Shown here: positions 8,158 through 16,390 of the stretch, in pieces
Numbering within the stretch: position 1 is the first letter of the stretch
Layout of the letters: every line of letters starts with the position of its first letter
Assembly (NCBI GenBank): GCA_003585735.1
Contig: NQOH01000007.1
Coordinates: forward strand, 1-36,292
Direction: 5' to 3'
Length of the DNA stretch: 36,292 bases
Source of the DNA: Gardnerella kenyensis
GTDB taxonomy: Bacteria > Actinomycetota > Actinomycetes > Actinomycetales > Bifidobacteriaceae
Notes under the pieces: generated by a model
Told to the model about the DNA's origin: nothing
The model's database searches: none
What the model saw: only the letters and a program-made list of their open reading frames with translations
Position numbers and translations under genes: made by a program

Positions 8158-8691
8158 ATGATGTTTACTGAATTAACTTTTGCAATACTCAAGTATGGTT
8201 TTTTGGCTTTACTTTGGGTTTTTGTATGGTGCGCTATTCGCTCACTTCGTTGTGATATTGAGGTTTTTAGTCCTAAAAAATCGCATTTTTGGAAGAAAAA
8301 ATCTCGACGAGCATCTCATGATGTAGCATACTCGCAAGTTAATCAAAAACCTGTATCTAATGTTTTGAAAGCACAAGCTGCAAGTAATTCCGAAGTTGAA
8401 CCAACGCTATTAGTTGTTATTGACGGCCCATTAGCTGGATCATCTTTTCCACTTAATGCTGCTGGAGTTACTTTAGGGCGAGCTTCATCAAATACTGTAG
8501 TTTTAAATGATGAGTTTGTTTCTTCTCATCATGCTCGCGTGTATTTTAACCAGACTGTTCATGCTTGGGTTCTTGAAGATTTAGGTAGTACTAACGGAAC
8601 TATGATTGGTCATACTCGAGTTAGTGAGCCTGTTGTGTTAGCACCTCGCACTTCAGTGCGAATAGGCGCAACCATGTTTGAATTGAGGTGA
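8158..8691 (+). CDS. fhaB: FhaB: membrane-anchored FHA protein
   Basis: A 177-residue protein with one N-terminal transmembrane helix (residues ~5-25, LTFAILKYGFLALLWVFVW), a basic linker (SPKKSHFWKKKSRR) and a C-terminal FHA domain (~85-177). Pocket residues are GRASSNTVVLND, SSHHARV and LEDLGSTNGT. It is the equivalent of mycobacterial FhaB/FipA, which links Ser/Thr kinase signalling to the divisome. ATG 8158 is preferred over the adjacent ATG 8161 because it is closer to AGGAG (8141-8145). Lies between fhaA and pstP in the standard order. Confidence 0.92.
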   Translation: MMFTELTFAILKYGFLALLWVFVWCAIRSLRCDIEVFSPKKSHFWKKKSRRASHDVAYSQVNQKPVSNVLKAQAASNSEVEPTLLVVIDGPLAGSSFPLNAAGVTLGRASSNTVVLNDEFVSSHHARVYFNQTVHAWVLEDLGSTNGTMIGHTRVSEPVVLAPRTSVRIGATMFELR

Positions 8692-8695
8692 CGAT

Positions 8696-10360
8696 ATGAC
8701 ACAAATCAATTCAAATGATGAAAAAAATCCACAATCTGCAATTACTAATCAAATTGAAGAAACTAAATCTTCTAACAATACAAACGATGAGCAGACAAAA
8801 TATGCTGAGCCGGTTGAAAAAATACTATTTATGTATGCTACTGCAGTAAGCGATGTTGGAACTGTAAGAAGCAACAATCAGGATTCTGCTTTTGCTGGAG
8901 AACATTTAGCTGCTATATGCGATGGTATGGGCGGTCATGCTGGAGGAGACACAGCATCTACTATTGCAATACGTTCTCTTGCTCATATTGAACAAGATTC
9001 TCGTCCGCATGATGTAAAAGCAGTATCTTCAATGATGGAAACATCAATTATGGCTGCTCATGATGCAATTGTTGGTAAAGCTAAGCGTGAGCGTCGTCTT
9101 GCAGGAATGGGAACTACTGTAACAGCTGTTACGCTTGTGTGTGGATATTGGGTTTTGGCTCATTTAGGTGATTCTAGAGCGTATTTGCTTCGTGACAATC
9201 ATCTTATGCGCATGACTACTGATCATAGTTATGTTCAGCATCTTATTGATACGGGTCATATTACTCCAGAAGAAGCTCGTAATCATCCTCAACGTAATGT
9301 TGTTATGCGAGTATTGGGCGATTTTGATATAGATCCTCGTCCGGATATTGCTTTAAGACAAGCCCATCCTTCTGACCGTTGGCTTTTATGCTCCGACGGT
9401 TTGTGTGGTGTTCTTGAGGACACAACTATTCAAGATGTTATGAGCACTATTTCTAATCAAGAAGAGTGTGCTCAAAAATTAGTAGCTATGGCGCTTAGAG
9501 CTGGAAGTACAGATAACGTTACTGCTGTTATTGCTGACGCAACTCTTGCTCTTGATGCTGATGCTTTTGATTTGCCGCACCAAACGCCGCTTATTGGTGG
9601 CGCTGCAAGTCAAGATCTTGAATCTATTGCAGATATTGTTAATAAAGCAGTTTCTTCAACCCCTGAATTGCGTGAAGATAAGAATTCTCCAGCACAGCGT
9701 GCTGCAGCATTAGCTCAAAATGGTGATGATGACAGTTCGGTATTAAATAGTGATTCTACAGTTTCTATGACACGAATTGTTCAACCTTCTCATATTCGCG
9801 AAGAAGCTGGTTATTTACATACTCCTGATACGAATGAAATACCGATTGTTACAAAGAAAAACGGTAAAATTTCTACGGATCCGCATGATCCGGATGTTGC
9901 TAGAGCTGTAAAGAAGGAGCAGGATGAAGCTCATCGCGCTCATTCGCTGCGCTTAAGGTGGACTCGTATAGGTATTGCTTTAGGAATTTTGCTTGGATTA
10001 TTAGTTATTTCTGGTGCCGGATATGGTGTGTATGCTTGGACGCAAACGCAATATTATATTGGCCAAAATAATAATCGTGTTGTTATTTATCAAGGTGTTC
10101 CAACGAACATTTTTGGTATTGGATTATCTCACGAAATTGAATCTACAAATATTCCTGTAAAAAATCTTGATAAATCTTGGCAAGAACAATTACGAGAAGG
10201 TATTAGCTTTGGCAACTTAGCTGAAGCTCGTGGACACGCTGCGTTAATTCGTAAAGAAATGCATGCTCGTGCTAAAGAAAAGCGGCGCGAAAAGCAACAA
10301 AAGAAAATAGAAAATAAGACGGAAGATAATAGCGCGAAGCAGGAGGATAAAACCTCATGA
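8696..10360 (+). CDS. pstP: PP2C-type Ser/Thr protein phosphatase
   Basis: Mn2+-dependent phosphatase that reverses PknA/PknB phosphorylation. The catalytic domain (~residues 45-285) has the PP2C series DVGTVRSNNQD, CDGMGGHAGGD, MGTTVTA, HLGDSRAYL, TDHS, LLCSDGL and STDNVTAV, including the metal-binding aspartates. A long cytoplasmic linker follows, then one transmembrane helix near residues 425-448 (IGIALGILLGLLVISGAGY), and a ~100-residue extracellular tail ending in Lys/Glu-rich sequence. GAGGTGA lies just before the ATG. The stop overlaps rodA as ATGA. The ~45-residue polar N-terminal extension is low complexity. Confidence 0.95.
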   Translation: MTQINSNDEKNPQSAITNQIEETKSSNNTNDEQTKYAEPVEKILFMYATAVSDVGTVRSNNQDSAFAGEHLAAICDGMGGHAGGDTASTIAIRSLAHIEQDSRPHDVKAVSSMMETSIMAAHDAIVGKAKRERRLAGMGTTVTAVTLVCGYWVLAHLGDSRAYLLRDNHLMRMTTDHSYVQHLIDTGHITPEEARNHPQRNVVMRVLGDFDIDPRPDIALRQAHPSDRWLLCSDGLCGVLEDTTIQDVMSTISNQEECAQKLVAMALRAGSTDNVTAVIADATLALDADAFDLPHQTPLIGGAASQDLESIADIVNKAVSSTPELREDKNSPAQRAAALAQNGDDDSSVLNSDSTVSMTRIVQPSHIREEAGYLHTPDTNEIPIVTKKNGKISTDPHDPDVARAVKKEQDEAHRAHSLRLRWTRIGIALGILLGLLVISGAGYGVYAWTQTQYYIGQNNNRVVIYQGVPTNIFGIGLSHEIESTNIPVKNLDKSWQEQLREGISFGNLAEARGHAALIRKEMHARAKEKRREKQQKKIENKTEDNSAKQEDKTS

Positions 10361-11856
10361 GTTTAATTGCTACGCGAATACGTCAAGTTGCTTTACTTCT
10401 TTTTGCAACAATTCTTTCCGGAATGGCATTTTTACAAATGTTTTTCCGCATAGATGGTTATATTTCTGCAAATTATATTGCAATGATGCTTCTTGTTGCT
10501 GCATTATTCTTTGTGTTTTGGGGCGTGCTTCTAGCTAAGCAACCATACGCAAGCCAAGCAATTTTGCCATGCATTATGTTGCTTACTTCTATTGGAACAG
10601 TACTAATTGCAAGAATCGACAGACAGAATAACACAAATATTGCAATGAAACAGATGATATGGGTTTGTGCTGCTCTAGTATTATCTATTATTTTTGTTAT
10701 TTTCTTACAGGATTATCGCCTACTTAGACGATTCTCATATGTGAATATGGTTATTGGCTTAGTTCTTTTGCTTTCTCCTATGATTCCAGGATTTGGAAAA
10801 GAAATTGGCGGAGCTAGAATTTGGGTTGGTTTTGGCAGCCACACATTACAGCCAGGAGAATTTGCTAAGCTTTTTCTTTCGTTCTTCTTTGCAGCATACT
10901 TATTTAACCGCAGGGATCGTCTTGCTGTTGGAGGAAATAAGGTTCTAGGCGTTCATTTGCCTCGTTTAAAAGATACTGGCCCTATTGCGCTTGTTTGGGC
11001 TATTTCTATGGGCGTTCTTGTAATACAGCATGATCTTGGAACGTCTTTAATGTTCTTTGCAATGTTCGTGGCAATGCTTTATGTGGCAACTGGGCGTAAA
11101 GGTTGGTTAGTTGTTGGATTTGTTGCGTTTACTTTAGGATGCTTGGTTGCAGTAAAGTTATTCGCACATGTGCAATACCGTGTGGATTCATGGTTGCATC
11201 CATTTGACAATGCTGTGTATAACAGGTTCCCTGGCGGTTCCGCTCAGATTGTATCTGGACTTTTTGGTTTAGCTGCTGGAGGAACTACGGGAACAGGATT
11301 AGGTCAAGGTCATCCTTCTATTACTCCTTTAGCTAATTCTGATTTTATTTACGCTTCAGTTGGTGAAGAGCTTGGTCTTACAGGACTTTTATGCGTATTA
11401 GTTTTGTATTTGATTATTATTTCTTCTGGCATGATTACTGCCATGAAAATTAAAGATGGTTTTGGAAAACTATTAGCTTCCGGACTTGTTTTTACTATGG
11501 CATTCCAAGTATTTACCGTTGTTGGAGGCATTACTTTAGTAATTCCTCTAACAGGTTTAACCATGCCATACATGGCTGCCGGAGGATCTTCACTAGTTGC
11601 GAATTATTTGCTAGCAGCTTTGCTTATTGTTATTTCAAATGCTGCAAATAAGCCTGAATCTGCGATTGTGTCAGACGCATTCCAATATGAGGCTTTAGCA
11701 GCGTTGCGTGAAAGAGAATTGCAGGAGCGCGCAAATAATAATATTGCAAAAAATAGTGAATCAAATAATAGTGGCGAAAATAGTAGCAGTGAAGAAATAA
11801 ATTACGCTAATAAAATAGCCGTCGCCTCTGAAATGCGAGGTGATAGCAATGAATAA
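10357..11856 (+). CDS. rodA: RodA/FtsW-family (SEDS) glycosyltransferase
   Basis: SEDS-family peptidoglycan polymerase with about ten membrane helices. Family signatures visible: GARIWVGFGSHTLQPGEFAKL, the HDLGTSL loop and FIYASVGEELGLTG. It works with the class B transpeptidase encoded next (pbpA) to make septal or lateral wall from lipid II. The start ATG 10357 overlaps the pstP stop by 4 nt. The last ~65 residues are a hydrophilic, Asn/Ser/Glu-rich cytoplasmic tail. Whether it acts as RodA or a second FtsW cannot be decided from sequence, but the operon context is that of mycobacterial rodA. Confidence 0.94.
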   Translation: MSLIATRIRQVALLLFATILSGMAFLQMFFRIDGYISANYIAMMLLVAALFFVFWGVLLAKQPYASQAILPCIMLLTSIGTVLIARIDRQNNTNIAMKQMIWVCAALVLSIIFVIFLQDYRLLRRFSYVNMVIGLVLLLSPMIPGFGKEIGGARIWVGFGSHTLQPGEFAKLFLSFFFAAYLFNRRDRLAVGGNKVLGVHLPRLKDTGPIALVWAISMGVLVIQHDLGTSLMFFAMFVAMLYVATGRKGWLVVGFVAFTLGCLVAVKLFAHVQYRVDSWLHPFDNAVYNRFPGGSAQIVSGLFGLAAGGTTGTGLGQGHPSITPLANSDFIYASVGEELGLTGLLCVLVLYLIIISSGMITAMKIKDGFGKLLASGLVFTMAFQVFTVVGGITLVIPLTGLTMPYMAAGGSSLVANYLLAALLIVISNAANKPESAIVSDAFQYEALAALRERELQERANNNIAKNSESNNSGENSSSEEINYANKIAVASEMRGDSNE

Positions 11857-13315
11857 ATGTTTGCGAGAACTTTTTACAGCTGTAATAGTACTTTTTATAA
11901 TTCTTGGAATTTCAAGCACAATTATTACTTCTATTAATGCTAACGCTTTAAATGCGGATCCTCGTAACAGAAGAGCTTTGTATCATGAATTTGGTGCGCC
12001 AAGAGGTGCAATTCTTACTTCTGACGGCACAGTTATAGCAAAATCTGAGCCTTCTAAAGATGCTTTCGTGTATCAACGACAGTATTCTAATGGAGATGTG
12101 TACGCTCCGGTTACTGGATACTTCTCTATTAGCCAGCGTGCAGACCGCGGAATTGAAGCTTCGCGCAATAGTTTATTAAGCGGTGAATCTGATGAACTAT
12201 TCTGGCAAAGGTTCCGCTCATTGTTTACGGGAGCTACTAACAGGGGTGCTTCTATAGAAACATCTATTGATGCTCGTTTGCAAAATCTTGCGTATAATCT
12301 GTTGAAAAATAAGGATGCTGCTTTAGTTGCTATTGAGCCTAAAACTGGCAGAATTCGTGCTATGGTAAGCACGCCAAGTTATGATCCAAACGTTCTTGCT
12401 CTTCACAATATTTCTTCAGTAAATAAATCTTACGAGCACATAACTTCGGATATATCAAATCCGATGCTAAACCGTACTATTTCCGAGCTTTACGCTCCTG
12501 GTTCTACGTTTAAAACAGTTGTTGCTGCAGCAGCGCTAGAATCTGGAAAATATCAGCCAAATACTTTAATTCCTGCAGGAAATAGTTATACGCTTCCTGG
12601 AACAAACACTTCTTTGACTAATGTTGGTTCTCAAGCAAATGGTGTAGACGGTAAGATTTCGTTCGAAGATGCTTTAGCATATTCTTCTAATACAGCATTT
12701 GCTCAGTTAGGTAACTCTTTGGGCGTTGATGCGATTGTAAAACAGGCAAAGAAGTTTGGCTTCTTTGACTCTTTAACTGTTGATGGTTCAGATTCTACTG
12801 GATTCCCATTGCGCGCAGTAGCATCTACTTTTTCTTTGAATCCAACCCCCGATAAGCTTGCTTTGGAATCTATTGGTCAAGCAGATTCAAGAGTAACTCC
12901 ATTACAAAACGCAATGGTTGCAGCAGCTATTGCAAATGGTGGTACATTGATGAAGCCTACGCTTGTTGATTGCGTAAGATCTAGCGATTTGTCAGTATTG
13001 TCGCAAACTAAACCATCAGTTATGAATCAAGTGATGAGTAGCGATAGTGCGGCTAAATTAACAGCTATGATGCAAGCTGTAGTAACAAAAGAAAATCCAA
13101 ACCTTTCTTTGCCAAATATTCACGTTGCAGCAAAGACTGGTACTGCGCAAATCGGTTTGCATAATCAAGCTGCAAATGGTTGGGTTATTGGTTTTGCTCC
13201 GGCAGAAGATCCTAAAATAGCTATAGCTGTAGTTGTGCACAATACAACTACGTTTGGCTCTTATGCTGCAGGTCCTATTATGCGTGAAGTGATGAAGGAG
13301 GCGCTTACACAATGA
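11849..13315 (+). CDS. pbpA: Class B penicillin-binding protein (PbpA-like)
   Basis: Peptidoglycan D,D-transpeptidase. One N-terminal signal-anchor helix (VIVLFIILGISSTIITSI) is followed by a short dimerisation domain and the transpeptidase domain. Active-site motifs: S219-T-F-K (APGSTFK), S279-S-N and K429-T-G (AAKTGTAQ). The ATG 11849 has GAGGTGA (11836-11842) at 6-nt spacing, and overlaps the rodA stop by 8 nt. An in-frame GTG at 11840 lies inside that Shine-Dalgarno and is less likely. At 488 aa it matches actinobacterial PbpA. It should pair with the SEDS protein encoded just upstream. Confidence 0.95.
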   Translation: MNKCLRELFTAVIVLFIILGISSTIITSINANALNADPRNRRALYHEFGAPRGAILTSDGTVIAKSEPSKDAFVYQRQYSNGDVYAPVTGYFSISQRADRGIEASRNSLLSGESDELFWQRFRSLFTGATNRGASIETSIDARLQNLAYNLLKNKDAALVAIEPKTGRIRAMVSTPSYDPNVLALHNISSVNKSYEHITSDISNPMLNRTISELYAPGSTFKTVVAAAALESGKYQPNTLIPAGNSYTLPGTNTSLTNVGSQANGVDGKISFEDALAYSSNTAFAQLGNSLGVDAIVKQAKKFGFFDSLTVDGSDSTGFPLRAVASTFSLNPTPDKLALESIGQADSRVTPLQNAMVAAAIANGGTLMKPTLVDCVRSSDLSVLSQTKPSVMNQVMSSDSAAKLTAMMQAVVTKENPNLSLPNIHVAAKTGTAQIGLHNQAANGWVIGFAPAEDPKIAIAVVVHNTTTFGSYAAGPIMREVMKEALTQ

Positions 13316-14274
13316 AACTCGTTGAAGGACAGTTAGTTCATCATCGTTATCGACTCGATCGCCGCCTTGCACAAGGTGGTATGGGAGAAGTCTGGAAGGG
13401 CTTTGATATTCAGCTTGGACGAATTGTTGCTATTAAAGCTTTGCGTACAGATACGGCAAATGTGGAAGCAAAGTTGCGCCGTCTTCGTGCAGAAGCGCAT
13501 AATTCGGCCAATTTAGCGCATCCTAATATTGCAGCATTATTTGATTACTATGAGCATGATGGCATTGGTTTCCTAATTATGGAATACGTGCCAAGCAAAT
13601 CGTTAGCTGATTTGTATCATAAAGAAAAAGTTATTGAACCAACTAAACTTTTACCTATTCTTATTCAAACAGCTCGTGGTCTTTTTGTAGCTCACTCGCA
13701 CGGAGTTATTCATCGCGATGTGAAACCTGCAAATATTATGGTTTCAGACACTGGCAATGTAAAAATTACTGATTTTGGAGTGTCTTACTCCAATGATCAG
13801 GAGCAGATTACGCAGGATGGAATGGTAGTTGGTACCGCACAATATATTTCTCCGGAACAAGCTCAAGGAGAACAAGCTACTGCCCAATCTGATATTTACT
13901 CTTTAGGCGTTGTAGCATATGAAGGCTTGTGCGGACACAGACCGTTTACTGGTGCTACGCCAGTAGATATTGCTGCAGCACATGTTAACGATCCTGTGCC
14001 ACCGTTGCCGGAAACTGTTGATTTGCAATTAAGACAATTTGTTATGTCTATGCTCGCAAAAGATCCTAAGGATCGTCCAAAAGACGCATTAGTTGTGTCG
14101 AAAGTATTATCTCGTATTGAACGTAGGCTGCTTGATCAAGAAACAGCTTTTAACAATACTACTGGAGTGCTTATCACAAATTCGCGGCATATACGATGTA
14201 TTAAGAGTATGCCGCAAAATCAAGTTAAAATTATAAATATTTTGAACATCAATAATCGCAAGGAGCAGCAATGA
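13312..14274 (+). CDS. pknA: PknA-like Ser/Thr protein kinase without membrane anchor
   Basis: Hanks-type kinase of 320 residues. The glycine loop is AQGGMGEVWKG, the ATP-anchoring lysine K42, the catalytic loop H134-R-D with K138 and N141, DFG at D154, and GTAQYISPEQ as activation segment/P+1 loop. The kinase domain ends near residue 270. The remaining ~50 residues (…IRCIKSMPQNQVKIINIL…) are basic and polar and contain no transmembrane helix, unlike mycobacterial PknA. The start overlaps the pbpA stop as ATGA, and the stop overlaps pknB as ATGA. Expected role: phosphorylation of division and cell-wall proteins together with PknB. The soluble form may be normal in this family or reflect a shortened C-terminus. 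Confidence 0.92.
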   Translation: MKLVEGQLVHHRYRLDRRLAQGGMGEVWKGFDIQLGRIVAIKALRTDTANVEAKLRRLRAEAHNSANLAHPNIAALFDYYEHDGIGFLIMEYVPSKSLADLYHKEKVIEPTKLLPILIQTARGLFVAHSHGVIHRDVKPANIMVSDTGNVKITDFGVSYSNDQEQITQDGMVVGTAQYISPEQAQGEQATAQSDIYSLGVVAYEGLCGHRPFTGATPVDIAAAHVNDPVPPLPETVDLQLRQFVMSMLAKDPKDRPKDALVVSKVLSRIERRLLDQETAFNNTTGVLITNSRHIRCIKSMPQNQVKIINILNINNRKEQQ

Positions 14275-16298
14275 GTACCGCAATGCCAACTTCATTAGCG
14301 AATGGTCGATATGAATTAGGAGAACTTATTGGCCGCGGCGGCATGGCAGAAGTGCGCGTTGCTGTGGACAAGCGTCTCGGTCGCACTGTTGCTGTGAAAA
14401 TAATGCGTTCTGATTTAGCAAACGACGAGATTTTCTTGTCGCGATTCAGAAGAGAAGCGCACGCAATCGCGCAAATGAACAATCCTAATATTGTAAATAT
14501 TTACGATTCTGGCGAAGAATCTGTTATTGCTGAAAATGGCTTAGAAGAGCGTCTTCCATATTTAGTAATGGAATATATTAAAGGCAAAACTTTACGCGAT
14601 ATTCTTAAAATGAACGGCGCTTTAAGCCAGCGTGATGCCGAACAAGTTATGATTGGTGTGCTTAACGCTTTGGAATATTCGCACAGAATGGGAATTATTC
14701 ACCGCGATATTAAGCCTGGAAATATTATGATTTCTGAGCAGGGCATGGTAAAAGTTATGGACTTTGGAATTGCTCGCGCTCTTGATGATTCCGCAACCAC
14801 AATGACACAGTCTCAAGGAGTTGTTGGAACTGCACAATACTTATCTCCTGAACAAGCTCGTGGAGAACAAGTAGACATGCGTTCTGACTTGTACTCTGCA
14901 GGATGCGTGTTATACGAGATGCTAACAGGGCGTCCTCCGTTTATTGGAGATTCTGCTGTAGCTATTGCGTATCAGCATGTATCAGAAGTAGCTACTCCGC
15001 TTAGTACGCTTGTTCCAGGCATGCCTGTTATGTGGGATAAAATCTGCGCTAAAGCAATGGCTAAAGATCGTCAAAATCGTTACGCCACAGCTTCAGAATT
15101 TAAGAATGATATTTTAGCATTCATGAACGGTGGAGTTCCTGTTGCTGCAGCTTTTAATCCTCTTACTGATTTAGCTAATATGAAAGCTCGCAAACAAGCA
15201 GAGCAGAATGCTGCAACAATGGCCATTAGCGCAACAGATGGTGCTGCAACACAATCCTTCAATCCTATTACTGGTCAAGTTGGGGCTACAAACGCGGCAG
15301 CATTCGCTCCAAGTACTCGTGCAGTACAGCGCGCAACAATGCAAGCGCAACGTAGAAAGCGCGTTGTAATTGGTTCGATTATTGGAGCTTTAGTTGCAAT
15401 ATTAGTTGTTTTTGGAATTCTGTTCATGATGAATCGTAACCGCATGGCTGGCGATGTAGTAGTTCCATCGTTTATGGAAACAACAACGCAGGATGCTGCT
15501 CGTGAAAAATTGCGAGCCTTGGGCTTAGTTCCTGATATTCGTGAAGATGATCATTCTTCGCAGCCAGAAGGCACTTTTACTAAACAATCTCCTCGCGGCG
15601 GCGAACATGTGGCAGCTGGAAGTAAGGTTACTGTTTGGTTCTCAGTCGGCCCTCAATCAACTAGAGTGCCGGATGTAAGCGGTAAAACGCAGGAATCTGC
15701 TCGTAAAATACTAGAACGTGCAGGATTTAAAGTTGCTAATGTTCGAGTTGAAGATAGTCCTGAAATAAAGAAAGATCACGTAACGCGCACTGATCCGGAT
15801 GCTGACTCATATGCAGATAAGGGAACGTTAATTACTTTGTACATTGCTTCTGGATTAACGAAGATTCCTGATGGTCTTGTGGGGCAGAGCAAAGATATTG
15901 TGGTTAACCAATTACAAAATCTTGGCTTTACTGCCGATATTGTTAAAGAAGATTCAGATAACGTACCTGAAAATTCTGTAATTAGGTTGAACCCGGATTC
16001 TGGAACGTCTGTTAAACCACATAGCTCTATTACAGTGTATGTGTCTCAAGGATCTACAAAGGTAGAAGTTCCACACATTGATCTTGGAACTATTACGTTT
16101 AAGCAGGCAAAGAAGTTACTTGAATCTAAAGGATTAAGAGTAGTTTCTGATTCCATTGCAAAAGATGACGATATTGTTATAAGCATGTCTGAAGAAGCAG
16201 GCAGCAAGGTTGATAAGGGTTCTGCAATTACTTTAATTACGCGCCCTAGCACGCCTCCTGCTGCCACTAATACGGATTCTGACAGCTCGTTAAAGTAA
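14271..16298 (+). CDS. pknB: Ser/Thr kinase PknB with PASTA repeats
   Basis: Transmembrane Hanks-type kinase of 675 residues that senses cell-wall fragments and controls growth and division. Kinase domain ~12-275: GRGGMAEV, K43, H144-R-D, D164-F-G, GTAQYLSPEQARGE. The juxtamembrane linker is rich in Ala, Thr and Gln (residues ~285-360). One transmembrane helix lies near 365-387 (VVIGSIIGALVAILVVFGILFMM). Four extracellular PASTA domains follow, beginning near VVPSF, RVPDVSG, KIPDGLVG and EVPHIDLG. A Ser/Thr-rich tail ends the protein. ATGA overlap with pknA; last gene of the operon, with a terminator 33 bp after the stop. Confidence 0.96.
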   Translation: MSTAMPTSLANGRYELGELIGRGGMAEVRVAVDKRLGRTVAVKIMRSDLANDEIFLSRFRREAHAIAQMNNPNIVNIYDSGEESVIAENGLEERLPYLVMEYIKGKTLRDILKMNGALSQRDAEQVMIGVLNALEYSHRMGIIHRDIKPGNIMISEQGMVKVMDFGIARALDDSATTMTQSQGVVGTAQYLSPEQARGEQVDMRSDLYSAGCVLYEMLTGRPPFIGDSAVAIAYQHVSEVATPLSTLVPGMPVMWDKICAKAMAKDRQNRYATASEFKNDILAFMNGGVPVAAAFNPLTDLANMKARKQAEQNAATMAISATDGAATQSFNPITGQVGATNAAAFAPSTRAVQRATMQAQRRKRVVIGSIIGALVAILVVFGILFMMNRNRMAGDVVVPSFMETTTQDAAREKLRALGLVPDIREDDHSSQPEGTFTKQSPRGGEHVAAGSKVTVWFSVGPQSTRVPDVSGKTQESARKILERAGFKVANVRVEDSPEIKKDHVTRTDPDADSYADKGTLITLYIASGLTKIPDGLVGQSKDIVVNQLQNLGFTADIVKEDSDNVPENSVIRLNPDSGTSVKPHSSITVYVSQGSTKVEVPHIDLGTITFKQAKKLLESKGLRVVSDSIAKDDDIVISMSEEAGSKVDKGSAITLITRPSTPPAATNTDSDSSLK

Positions 16299-16330
16299 AT
16301 ATATAAAGTAAATAATAACTACTAAAATAA

Positions 16331-16370
16331 GCTGCTTGCGCTGCTAGTAAGTAACGCAAGCAGCATTTTT
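16331..16370 (+). terminator. Intrinsic terminator of the fhaA–pknB operon
   Basis: Perfect 10-bp stem GCTGCTTGCG (16331-16340) with CGCAAGCAGC (16355-16364), a 14-nt loop, and five T residues at 16366-16370. Confidence 0.92.
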
Positions 16371-16390
16371 ATTCAACATTTTTATTCCAC

